A DNA stretch of 46,230 bases from IMG/VR virus record IMGVR_UViG_3300008262_000232, positions 1 to 46,230 of that record, one strand, 5' to 3'. Below are positions 27,925 through 34,951 of the stretch, in pieces; the first letter of the stretch is position 1; each line of letters begins with the position of its first letter. The notes under the pieces were generated by a model. It searched no databases, was not told where the DNA came from, and worked only from the letters and a program-made list of their open reading frames with translations. The translations under genes and the position numbers were made by a program. This DNA comes from a virus.

Positions 27925-30083
27925 TACACAAAATTAGTTGGTATACAGAATGGTCCTATCTTTAATCTAGCTTGTGATACTCCAAAATTAGCACCTAATG
28001 GACCGAATGGACCAACCATTGATGATTGTGGTAACAAGGCGTAAGGTGAAGTATTAGATATTTTGTAAACCGAGTTATCATTAGTAACTAAATAAATCCT
28101 TGAGGATTGTTCGAAAATACCTGTTAAAGTTTTACCTGGCATTCCTGAAGTAACATTTATATCAAATTCAAGAGTACCTGTACTACTATATTGTAAAACT
28201 CTTTGAGTTACTGATGGGCTTGGAGTACCTACTAATACAATAATTTTACTACTTGTATCTGTAACCATTAAATCTTTATTTGCTAAATAACCTGCAGGTA
28301 ATGTTGCAATATCTGTAACACTCGCAGTTGTCGACGTAATATTTAAAGATACAATTTTATTTGGACTAACTCCAATATTTGTACTATATAAAATTGTGTT
28401 AGAAACTGAGAAAAGTGAACCTAAACTAACTGGTGATGTAATTATTCGATTCAATACTATTGAACCAGGACAAAGATTTAAGTCATATTCTTCAATAGTT
28501 ACATTATCACTTCTTAACATCCATAATTTATCTGTTGAATTTGCAATATCGCTATATAAAATTGAAAAATTGGAGAATAATGTTAATGTGTTAGATGATT
28601 GTAAATAAGTATAAACGCTAAATCCTGAACCTCCCGCACTTGTGCCTCTAAATGCTATGAATGTCGAACAATCAATTAAACATGGGGGAGTTGATGTTGG
28701 TGTAGGTGTTAATGTATTAGTAACTGTTGGGGTATTAGTAACTGTTGGGGTAACTGTAATTGTTGGTGTAACACTTGGTGTAATCGATATTGTCGGTGTA
28801 TTTGTCGGTGTAATCGATATTGTTGGTGTATTTGTTGGGGTTAAAGTTTGAGTTTGAGTAACAGTTGGTGTTGGTGTCATGGTTGACGTAACAGTTGGTG
28901 TTGGTGTAACAGTTGGTGTAAGTGTTGGTGTTTGACTGGCAATAACATTGTTATTACAATCAATACAACCATTATAAACAAGACCTGTTGTATTTGTAAA
29001 ATAGTTACCAACAAAATAAGTAACTGTATCAAAAGGTGATAAACTTGGATAAGAAACAGTTTGAGATATATATTCCCAACATGAGTTTGTGTTTAAATCA
29101 ACTAAACATTGACCAATAAGTGGTAAAAATGATGGTAATGTTTGTATAACATATTGATTTAAACTATCACAGTTTTTAAACAAATAATACGCTAATGGTA
29201 AACTTGTTGTTGGTGTAGGTGTTAATGTAGGTGTTTGTGTATTTGTAGGTGTGTTTGTTGGAGTTTGAGAAACTTCAGGTACACATAATGAACAATCACC
29301 TAAATTAGAAAAACCTAAAGGACCATTAATCAAAATTATGGTATTAATACCAATAGTTTGAGTTGTGTTCCCAACATAACTTATACATCTTGATATTCCA
29401 TCAATAACTGATTCAAAAATCATAAATTGAGTTAATGTATCACCTGATGGGGTTATAATTTCACTTGTTGTATAATAATATTCTCCGGTATAACAATCTT
29501 GGAATTGTTTACTACCTGGACATTGTATGGTTGAATTAACTGTAATGAAACTAACATCACCTGAAAAATTACAATAATAAGTTATAACTGGTGAAGTTGT
29601 TGGTGTTGGTGTTGGTGTTGAAGTTGCGGTTGGGGTTATACCCGTAATTGTAACATCAATTCCAATACTTGGACAGTAATTAGTTGAACTTGGCGTTGGT
29701 GTAAATGTTGGTGTAGGTGTAACTGTTGGTGTAACTGTTGAACTTGGTGTTACTTCACAATCAAAAATTGCTGTAAAATCTAAAATAGTACAATTAACAG
29801 TTGGACTTGGTGTTGGTGACGGACAAATACCTGTTAAAAAGTTTGCCTCACAGATATCAGGACAACTTGAAATACAAGGACTGGCCCCAAATAGTATACA
29901 ACTACCACCTAAAGAAGATGATACACACCAATATTCACTTGTTCCTGTAACATAGTAAATATAATATCCGTAAGTTGAACCTGACCAATAGTCATAACTA
30001 TTATATACTCCTGATAAAGTATAGTTATCATCAACATTTGGTATTCCGGTATTTGAAATACAATAAAAATTACTACAAGGCAT
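27924..30083 (-). CDS. Pro/Thr-rich (mucin-like) protein with probable beta-propeller (719 aa)
   Basis: An N-terminal Cys/Tyr-rich part ([19 protein letters not shown]) leads into several Pro/Thr tracts ([28 protein letters not shown], and a long one at about residues 383-465) that separate small Cys-containing modules of 60-100 residues. The last about 250 residues repeat a strand pattern ending in phrases such as [29 protein letters not shown] and [14 protein letters not shown], which suggests a beta-propeller. The layout resembles beads on extended stalks. No signal peptide is present. It is the middle gene of the inverted operon, 1 base from the 71-residue gene and overlapping the LRR gene by 1. 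Probably a fibre-like adhesin; no family is certain. Confidence 0.6.
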   Translation of the reverse strand: MPCSNFYCISNTGIPNVDDNYTLSGVYNSYDYWSGSTYGYYIYYVTGTSEYWCVSSSLGGSCILFGASPCISSCPDICEANFLTGICPSPTPSPTVNCTILDFTAIFDCEVTPSSTVTPTVTPTPTFTPTPSSTNYCPSIGIDVTITGITPTATSTPTPTPTTSPVITYYCNFSGDVSFITVNSTIQCPGSKQFQDCYTGEYYYTTSEIITPSGDTLTQFMIFESVIDGISRCISYVGNTTQTIGINTIILINGPLGFSNLGDCSLCVPEVSQTPTNTPTNTQTPTLTPTPTTSLPLAYYLFKNCDSLNQYVIQTLPSFLPLIGQCLVDLNTNSCWEYISQTVSYPSLSPFDTVTYFVGNYFTNTTGLVYNGCIDCNNNVIASQTPTLTPTVTPTPTVTSTMTPTPTVTQTQTLTPTNTPTISITPTNTPTISITPSVTPTITVTPTVTNTPTVTNTLTPTPTSTPPCLIDCSTFIAFRGTSAGGSGFSVYTYLQSSNTLTLFSNFSILYSDIANSTDKLWMLRSDNVTIEEYDLNLCPGSIVLNRIITSPVSLGSLFSVSNTILYSTNIGVSPNKIVSLNITSTTASVTDIATLPAGYLANKDLMVTDTSSKIIVLVGTPSPSVTQRVLQYSSTGTLEFDINVTSGMPGKTLTGIFEQSSRIYLVTNDNSVYKISNTSPYALLPQSSMVGPFGPLGANFGVSQARLKIGPFCIPTNFV
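28690..28935 (-). repeat. Tandem short repeats encoding the Pro/Thr stalk
   Basis: This stretch of the 719-residue gene is built of degenerate tandem units. Clear examples are an exact 18-bp pair at 28714-28731 and 28732-28749, and a 30-bp pair at 28781-28810 and 28811-28840 with three differences (encoding [10 protein letters not shown] twice). All units are multiples of three, so copy-number change keeps the frame and alters stalk length. Confidence 0.8.
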
Positions 30084-30084
30084 A

Positions 30085-30300
30085 TTATGGTGTTAATATT
30101 GTTATTATTTCGCAACCGTTATCATCTATAACTTTTATATTAAAATCATCTTGAGATTCTAAAGGTAAAGGGACGTTAAAATCGTATGGTGTTGACGATA
30201 TAGTATCTATGTAAATACAAGTTGTTATTGGATTGTCACATAAGTAAACATCAAAAGGACTTGTCCCTGTCAGACCATTTATAGTAATAACTGTTGGCAT
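30085..30300 (-). CDS. Small single-module protein, paralogous to the LRR protein N-terminus (71 aa)
   Basis: The start is taken at the ATG at 30300-30298 ([20 protein letters not shown]), downstream of the TATTTAT box; a longer version from 30336 would run through that box. The product aligns by eye with the first 75 residues of the 641-residue LRR protein: G-L-T-G/G-L, P-x-x-V-Y-x-C-D, a central Cys, F-x-x-P-P/L, and I-K-V/I followed by G-C-E. It is therefore a free-standing copy of a module otherwise fused to larger adhesins, first in the inverted operon. Function unknown; it may cap or attach the other two products. Confidence 0.55.
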   Translation of the reverse strand: MPTVITINGLTGTSPFDVYLCDNPITTCIYIDTISSTPYDFNVPLPLESQDDFNIKVIDDNGCEIITILTP

Positions 30301-30316
30301 TTTAAATATTATTTCA

Positions 30317-30323
30317 ATAAATA
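30317..30323 (-). promoter_or_regulatory. TATTTAT box (minus strand) for the inverted adhesin operon
   Basis: ATAAATA on the + strand reads TATTTAT on the minus strand, 16 bases before the start at 30300. It shows that the box keeps its orientation relative to the gene on the opposite strand. The 85-bp gap 30301-30385 also serves the divergent primase gene. Confidence 0.45.
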
Positions 30324-30385
30324 TAAGTTTAAGCAAAAACTTGTGAAGGTTGATAAACTTATTATTTTATCTTATCTTATAGTTT

Positions 30386-30745
30386 ATGACTGATGAAAAG
30401 GAAATAATTGTTGAGTTACTTACAGAATTATTTGGAAAATACAAACAACATTACGTATCTAAAGGTCAAATTGCCTTTAATTGTCCTGTTTGTGATGAAG
30501 AAAGAAATAAAGGTAATTTAGAAGTTAACTATTTTGACCACGTATTCAAATGTTGGAGTTGTGGTGATACTAGTGGGATGAGAGGACCTTTAGGGAGATT
30601 GGTTGAAAAGTATGGTAATAAAAAACAAATAAAGATTTATAAAGTTTTTGCTCCCGAAAAAAACGAAGAAGTAAAAAAAGAAAAACCAAAACTTGTATTA
30701 CCTGAAAGTTTTACTTTATTCAAAACCAAAACTTGTATTACCTGA
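30386..30745 (+). CDS. DNA primase, zinc-binding N-terminal part (frame broken)
   Basis: The first about 110 residues of a phage primase. A zinc-binding domain is visible with CPVCDEERNKGN and FKCWSCGDTSG (two C-x2-C pairs), as in DnaG/T4 gp61-type primases that lay RNA primers on the lagging strand. The frame runs through LVLPESFTLFK and then into KTCIT and a stop, because a 40-bp segment is duplicated at 30682-30761. The TOPRIM half continues in another frame. Its divergent neighbour is the inverted adhesin operon; the 85-bp gap between them contains ttttatcttatctt (30364-30377), a 14-mer also found before the 1738-residue gene. Confidence 0.8.
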   Translation: MTDEKEIIVELLTELFGKYKQHYVSKGQIAFNCPVCDEERNKGNLEVNYFDHVFKCWSCGDTSGMRGPLGRLVEKYGNKKQIKIYKVFAPEKNEEVKKEKPKLVLPESFTLFKTKTCIT

Positions 30746-30764
30746 AAGTTTTACTTTATTCAAA
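30682..30764 (+). repeat. 40-bp exact tandem duplication breaking the primase gene
   Basis: Bases 30682-30721 are repeated exactly at 30722-30761, with three more matching bases. The unit length is one mod three, so it shifts the frame. Both copies encode the same stretch (PKLVLPESFTLF) in two different frames. Removing one unit joins the two primase pieces perfectly. Confidence 0.92.
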
Positions 30765-31328
30765 GATTCTCACCCAAGATACCCTGTAAGGTTACAAGCC
30801 TACAATTATTTGAAGTTAAGGGGTATTGATGATACTATCATAGAGAAATATAATATTGGGTTTTGTGATAATGGTTCACATATTGGACGTGTAATAGTTC
30901 CATCGTATGATAAAAAGAATGAACTCAATTATTACATTGCCCGAAGTTGGGACCCAAACAGTCGGGCTAAATATAAAAACCCTGAAGCTGAAAAAGATAA
31001 AATAATATTCAATGAACATCTAATAGATTGGAAGAAAGATATTTTTTTAGTTGAAGGTGTGTTTGACGGATTTTTCTTGGACAACAGTATCCCAATGTTA
31101 GGTAAACATTTAAGTGAATTGTTATTCACGACAATATACGAAAAGGCTAAAGGGGATATCATTCTTGCTCTTGATGGGGATGCGTTTGGTGATGCGGTTA
31201 AAATATATAGAGAACTAAATGGTGGTTCACTATACGGTAGAATTAAAATTATAAAACTACCAAAAGATAAAGACGTTTGTGACCTTAGGGGACAAATAGA
31301 TAATTTTTACATAGAAATTAAAGACTGA
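30693..31328 (+). CDS. DNA primase, TOPRIM catalytic part
   Basis: This frame encodes the catalytic half of the primase. After the duplicated segment it reads DSHPRYPVRLQAYNYLKLRG, a helical linker, a core with RVIVPSYDKKNELNYYIARS, then the TOPRIM motifs IFLVEGVFDGFFL (acidic Glu) and DIILALDGDAFGDAVKIYRE (Asp-x-Asp). These bind Mg2+ in DnaG-type primases. The first in-frame start codon lies inside the duplicated unit, so translation of this piece alone is doubtful; read it with the preceding entry as one gene. Its stop overlaps the next start as TGATG. Confidence 0.82.
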   Translation: MYYLKVLLYSKPKLVLPESFTLFKDSHPRYPVRLQAYNYLKLRGIDDTIIEKYNIGFCDNGSHIGRVIVPSYDKKNELNYYIARSWDPNSRAKYKNPEAEKDKIIFNEHLIDWKKDIFLVEGVFDGFFLDNSIPMLGKHLSELLFTTIYEKAKGDIILALDGDAFGDAVKIYRELNGGSLYGRIKIIKLPKDKDVCDLRGQIDNFYIEIKD

Positions 31329-32185
31329 TGAATTTAGAAAACATTGCAGTAGAAATAAGAAAAATCTTAGAAGATAGAAGAAAAGAAATTGAATTGACCT
31401 TTATTGAGGAAGACCACAAATATTTTATGAAAAATAAAGATGGTGAAATTAAAAGTGATTTCCCATCAGTATCAAAAGTTATGAAATTATTTTATGACGA
31501 ATTCCCAACAGAGGAGGCTGCTGAAAAGAAGTCAAAAGGTGACCCAGTATTAAAACAACAGTTAATTGAAGAGTGGGCTGCTGCCGGAACATACTCGACA
31601 AACATGGGTAGTCGGGTACATTATTTTTTGGAACAAAGTACGATTAATTTATTTGGTAATTACAAAGAAGTCAGACAACCAATTTTTGATTGTGACTTTA
31701 CCCAAATTTTAAAAGGTGACAGTATGATTTCAGCGGGTAAAAATTATTTGAATCTGATGATTGAAAGAGGTGCGGTGTTACTTGATACTGAGATTGTTTT
31801 AGGTGACCCAGATTTAGGATACACTGGACAACCTGACAAAGTATGGTTGATTCTTAATAAAGGTGGTGATGAACTCGGTTTAATTATTACAGATTGGAAA
31901 ACAAATAAGAAAAAGAACTTTGAAGAAAATCATTTTACCAAACGAATGAAGTTTCCATTTAATGATTTACCAAATAATGCTTTGGGTCACTATTTTATAC
32001 AACTACCACTATACGGTAAGTTAATTTTAAAGATGTTAGAAGGAACCAAATACGAAAAAATTAGGATATTCGGTGGAATAGTCGTACTTTTGAAAGATGA
32101 TGGTGATTATGAGGAGTTTCGTATACCGAAACAAACTTTAACCACTGTTTTGGAAATGGATATTGGTAAATTCTTAAAAAAATAA
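31328..32185 (+). CDS. PD-(D/E)XK nuclease (RecB-like)
   Basis: This 285-residue protein carries the nuclease signature of the PD-(D/E)XK superfamily: Asp170 in GYTGQPDKVW, then Asp189-x-Lys191 in LIITDWKTNKK, and a following YFIQLPLYGKLILK helix corresponding to the Q-x-x-x-Y element of RecB/Cas4-type enzymes. The N-terminal part contains PSVSKVMKLFY and GSRVHYFLEQ, typical of phage exonucleases of this group. It probably processes DNA ends during recombination or degrades host DNA. It is translationally coupled to the primase by TGATG, which favours a role at the replication fork. Confidence 0.75.
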   Translation: MNLENIAVEIRKILEDRRKEIELTFIEEDHKYFMKNKDGEIKSDFPSVSKVMKLFYDEFPTEEAAEKKSKGDPVLKQQLIEEWAAAGTYSTNMGSRVHYFLEQSTINLFGNYKEVRQPIFDCDFTQILKGDSMISAGKNYLNLMIERGAVLLDTEIVLGDPDLGYTGQPDKVWLILNKGGDELGLIITDWKTNKKKNFEENHFTKRMKFPFNDLPNNALGHYFIQLPLYGKLILKMLEGTKYEKIRIFGGIVVLLKDDGDYEEFRIPKQTLTTVLEMDIGKFLKK

Positions 32186-32190
32186 ATATT

Positions 32191-32736
32191 ATGAAAACAT
32201 TTAACTTGTTATTAATCTCTTCTCTTTCAGTACTTTTAGTTAATGCTTCTTTTAATCTTGAAGTACCTAACCCTGAACCTGTAAAGCAAAAAACTTATGC
32301 GGAAAGAATGTTTGAGGCAATAACACTTTATTCGGATTCATTTAATGTTCCTATTAACATTGCGTTTAATGTTGCGTATTTGGAAACAACATATAGAGGT
32401 CCTCACGATACTTTGTATGTTCATAAAAAAACATCAAGAGCGGGGGCGGTTGGTGCTATGCAAATCATGCCTCAATACGCATCACACTATGCTGGTTTTA
32501 AAGTGACTAAACAACAATTAAAAGATTCATTGGAATTGAATGTTATGATTTCTATGAAAATCCTTTCAGAGAATTACAAAAAAACTAAAAATTGGATGAA
32601 AGCTTTGGGAAAATATAATACAGGTAAACCATGTATTAACGGATATGCTCGTAAAGGTGTTATTAAAGATTACAAAAAGAATTGGGTGTTACCAAAACCT
32701 GAAGATGAGATTACTCTTGTTGATTTAATGAAATAA
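32191..32736 (+). CDS. Secreted lytic transglycosylase (SLT domain)
   Basis: The N-terminus (MKTFNLLLISSLSVLLVNAS) is a signal peptide with a likely cleavage after about residue 20, so the enzyme acts in the periplasm. The catalytic domain fits the soluble lytic transglycosylase fold: Glu65 in FNVAYLETTYRG is the expected general acid, followed by AGAVGAMQIMPQYA and KALGKYNTGKPCINGYA. Such enzymes cleave the glycan strand of peptidoglycan with formation of an anhydro end. The position among replication genes is odd for a lysis protein. It could act in lysis together with the amidase at 39827 or earlier in infection. Confidence 0.82.
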   Translation: MKTFNLLLISSLSVLLVNASFNLEVPNPEPVKQKTYAERMFEAITLYSDSFNVPINIAFNVAYLETTYRGPHDTLYVHKKTSRAGAVGAMQIMPQYASHYAGFKVTKQQLKDSLELNVMISMKILSENYKKTKNWMKALGKYNTGKPCINGYARKGVIKDYKKNWVLPKPEDEITLVDLMK

Positions 32737-32762
32737 AACTATTATAATTAATAAAAACTATT

Positions 32763-32981
32763 ATGGATAATTTAGATTTAAGACCCAAGATTGACTTGAA
32801 ACAACAACCAACTGTTACTTGTAGTGAGTGTGGTAGCAAGTTCTTCAAAGAAGTGGTACTAATTAAAAAAGTGCCAGCATTATTAACAGGGAATAGTGAA
32901 GATACATTAGTTCCTTTCCCAACATACAGATGTGATGATTGTGGACATGTAAATGAAGATTTTGATTTATTTGAGAAATGA
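32763..32981 (+). CDS. Small zinc-ribbon protein (72 aa)
   Basis: Two C-x-x-C knuckles are visible: CSECGSKFF at the N-terminal third and CDDCGHVNEDF near the end, about 40 residues apart, which is a zinc-ribbon layout. It overlaps the gp47 gene by 4 bases (ATGA), suggesting co-translation. Such short ribbons occur near recombination genes in T4-like environmental phages. Function is unknown; it may be a DNA- or protein-binding accessory. Confidence 0.65.
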   Translation: MDNLDLRPKIDLKQQPTVTCSECGSKFFKEVVLIKKVPALLTGNSEDTLVPFPTYRCDDCGHVNEDFDLFEK

Positions 32982-33757
32982 TAAATAAAGTAGTACATTT
33001 TTCTGACCTACACATTCGTCTTTTCAAAGACCATGAACTTTACCGAAGTATAGTTCAGAATATGTTAGATGAGTTTGTCGAACTTAAACCTGATAGAATC
33101 GTTTTTACAGGTGATTTAGTACACTCTAAAAATCAAATGACACCTGAACTAATTGAGATGGTTTCTTGGGTTTTAAATGAATGTTCTAAAATTGCTAAGA
33201 CAGTATTAATCATTGGTAATCATGATTTCCTTGAGAACAATATGTCAAGATTGGATGCATTAACTCCAATAATCGATTCCTTACAAAATGACAATATTGT
33301 TTATTATAAAAATCGTGGTGTTTATGAAGATGAGAATATTGAATGGGTTGTTTACTCATTGATTGACCATAATATTCCACCTGATATTCAAAAGTCAGAC
33401 AAACTAAAGATAGGATTATTTCACGGACCAGTTCAAGGTTTAACGACTGATATCGGTTATAAGTTTGAAACAGGTTTTGAAACTGATAAATTTGATGGTT
33501 GTGATTTAGTTTTTTGTGGGGATATTCATAAGAGACAAATCTTTAACATACCTGGTGGTAAAAAAGCATATATGGTTGGTTCAACTATACAACAAAACTA
33601 TGGTGAAACAATTAAAAAACATGGATATGGTATCTATGATGTGGTAAACAACACTTATGATTTTGTTGATTTAGATAACCCAAAACCATTTCTATCATTT
33701 AAAATGAAATCATTTGATGATATAGTTAATGGTACAGAAAAATTATCAAATTTTTAA
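32978..33757 (+). CDS. 47: Recombination endonuclease subunit gp47-like (Mre11/SbcD)
   Basis: This 259-residue metallophosphoesterase corresponds to T4 gp47, the Mre11-type nuclease that with gp46 (Rad50-type) resects DNA ends for recombination-dependent replication. The five metal-binding motifs are in order: HFSDLHIRL (Asp10, His12), VFTGDLVHSK, LIIGNHDF, LFHGPVQG and VFCGDIHKRQ. The following GGKKAYMVGSTIQQNYGET is typical of the family. It is shorter than T4 gp47 (339 residues), mainly because it lacks a C-terminal extension. The partner gp46 lies 1.2 kb downstream, separated by three small genes. Confidence 0.87.
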   Translation: MINKVVHFSDLHIRLFKDHELYRSIVQNMLDEFVELKPDRIVFTGDLVHSKNQMTPELIEMVSWVLNECSKIAKTVLIIGNHDFLENNMSRLDALTPIIDSLQNDNIVYYKNRGVYEDENIEWVVYSLIDHNIPPDIQKSDKLKIGLFHGPVQGLTTDIGYKFETGFETDKFDGCDLVFCGDIHKRQIFNIPGGKKAYMVGSTIQQNYGETIKKHGYGIYDVVNNTYDFVDLDNPKPFLSFKMKSFDDIVNGTEKLSNF

Positions 33758-34390
33758 ATGTATTCAGTTGAAGTAAAAAATAACAAAGAAATTTATGATT
33801 TCTGTATGATAAATGGTATCACAGATATTAATAAATTTATTCAGGAATGTTTTAAACAGGGATTTGATATTAAGAGATATGGTCTTTTAGGGGAAACAGG
33901 AGGGAAAGAGGTGATTGTTGAAAAAATGGTAGAAGTACCTGTTGAAGTTATTAAAGAGGTTGAAAAAATTATTGAGGTAATTAAAGAGGTACCTATTGAG
34001 ATAACTAAAGAAATTGAAGTGATTAAAGAAGTTCCTTTTGAAAAGATTGTTATTAAAGAAATAATAAAGGAAGTTCCTGTTGAAAAAGTTATTAAAGTAT
34101 CTGATGATACTCAAGTAAATGAACTGTTGTTAAAAATACAACAGTTGGAAAATAAACAACCTGAAATTGTTGAAGTGATTAAGGAAGTTCCTGTTGAGAA
34201 AATTGTTGAAATAGAAGTTAAGGATAATAAATCACAACTTTTACAAGAGACATTAGTTAAATTAAGATTAGAAATTGTTGATAAAACAAAAAAAATTGAA
34301 GAATTAGAAAATAAAATAAAAACAATGGAATCCAATATGAGTCAACCGGCTTTTTATTTAAAGGGTTCCAATTTAAATCAAAAAATGTAA
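33758..34390 (+). CDS. Repetitive EVPVE/coiled-coil protein between gp47 and gp46 (210 aa)
   Basis: Residues about 1-48 form a small folded head (NNKEIYDFCMINGITDINKF). The middle part is a degenerate repeat of about nine residues, seen as VIKEVPIEI, VIKEVPFEK, IIKEVPVEK and again VIKEVPVEK after a break. The end is a long coiled-coil (LLQETLVKLRLEIVDKTKKI). The charge pattern alternates Lys/Glu with Val/Ile. I recognise no family. It starts directly at the gp47 stop, so it may work with the gp46/47 complex, for instance as a tether or clamp; this is inference from position only. Confidence 0.6.
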   Translation: MYSVEVKNNKEIYDFCMINGITDINKFIQECFKQGFDIKRYGLLGETGGKEVIVEKMVEVPVEVIKEVEKIIEVIKEVPIEITKEIEVIKEVPFEKIVIKEIIKEVPVEKVIKVSDDTQVNELLLKIQQLENKQPEIVEVIKEVPVEKIVEIEVKDNKSQLLQETLVKLRLEIVDKTKKIEELENKIKTMESNMSQPAFYLKGSNLNQKM

Positions 34391-34391
34391 T

Positions 34392-34745
34392 ATGAGTACT
34401 TTAGCTTGGATTTTAATTGCGTATGGGATGACTAATATTTTAGTTTACGGTTCCATTTTTAATAAACAAAGAGATTTTATTCACAAATGGGGTGGTAATG
34501 AAAAGAATATTTTTTATGGATTAGGTAAATTCATATCAGGACTAATCTCCTGTGTAATGTGTGTGAGTACGTGGGTTGGATTTTTTCTCTCATTAGTATT
34601 TTTCTCACCAACCCAACAATTATTTGACACTAACGAAATTTTGTCTATATTTTTTGACGGGATGTTAGCATCAGGTTCAGTTTGGGCTGTTAACGCAATA
34701 ATTGAATGGTTTGAACAAAACCGACCACAAAACACAAATCTTTAA
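34392..34745 (+). CDS. Small integral membrane protein (117 aa)
   Basis: At least three hydrophobic segments are visible: LAWILIAYGMTNILVYG at the N-terminus, SGLISCVMCVSTWVGFFLSL in the middle, and SIFFDGMLASGSVWAVNAII near the end. The C-V-M-C-x-S-T-W-V-G motif resembles the Cys/Trp signature of DUF1360-type membrane proteins, a tentative match. A polar tail (EWFEQNRPQNTNL) ends the protein. It is coupled to the upstream gene with 1 base between. The role is unknown; a membrane partner of replication or a superinfection factor are both possible. Confidence 0.55.
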   Translation: MSTLAWILIAYGMTNILVYGSIFNKQRDFIHKWGGNEKNIFYGLGKFISGLISCVMCVSTWVGFFLSLVFFSPTQQLFDTNEILSIFFDGMLASGSVWAVNAIIEWFEQNRPQNTNL

Positions 34746-34757
34746 AAACAAATATAT

Positions 34758-34949
34758 ATGCCAGTATCAAGAAACAGAGGTGGAGCTAAAGCCCACAGAT
34801 TGCGAGTTAAAAAAAGAAACATTAACGTCGCAAATGCAAAAACAAATTTCCAAAAACAATACACAAAGTTAATGGAAGAAAAATTGGAAGAAATGAGAAG
34901 TCAACTTTCAGCACAGACTGAAACAACTGAGATTTCTGAAAATGTCTAA
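34758..34949 (+). CDS. Small basic protein (63 aa)
   Basis: The first 30 residues are strongly basic (RNRGGAKAHRLRVKKRN), followed by a helical region (YTKLMEEKLEEMRSQL). The basic arm suggests nucleic-acid binding. It lies 12 bases after the membrane gene and 2 bases before gp46, in the same operon. I recognise no family. Confidence 0.55.
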   Translation: MPVSRNRGGAKAHRLRVKKRNINVANAKTNFQKQYTKLMEEKLEEMRSQLSAQTETTEISENV

Positions 34950-34951
34950 TA

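Noticed and set aside
28690-28935. Repeat-rich block that might be a CRISPR array
   Set aside because: The units are contiguous, of different lengths, and encode Pro/Thr repeats in frame; there are no unique spacers between equal repeats.
19320-30300. Diversity-generating retroelement acting on the adhesin genes
   Set aside because: No reverse transcriptase gene and no template/variable repeat pair are visible in the window; it could lie outside but nothing here supports it.
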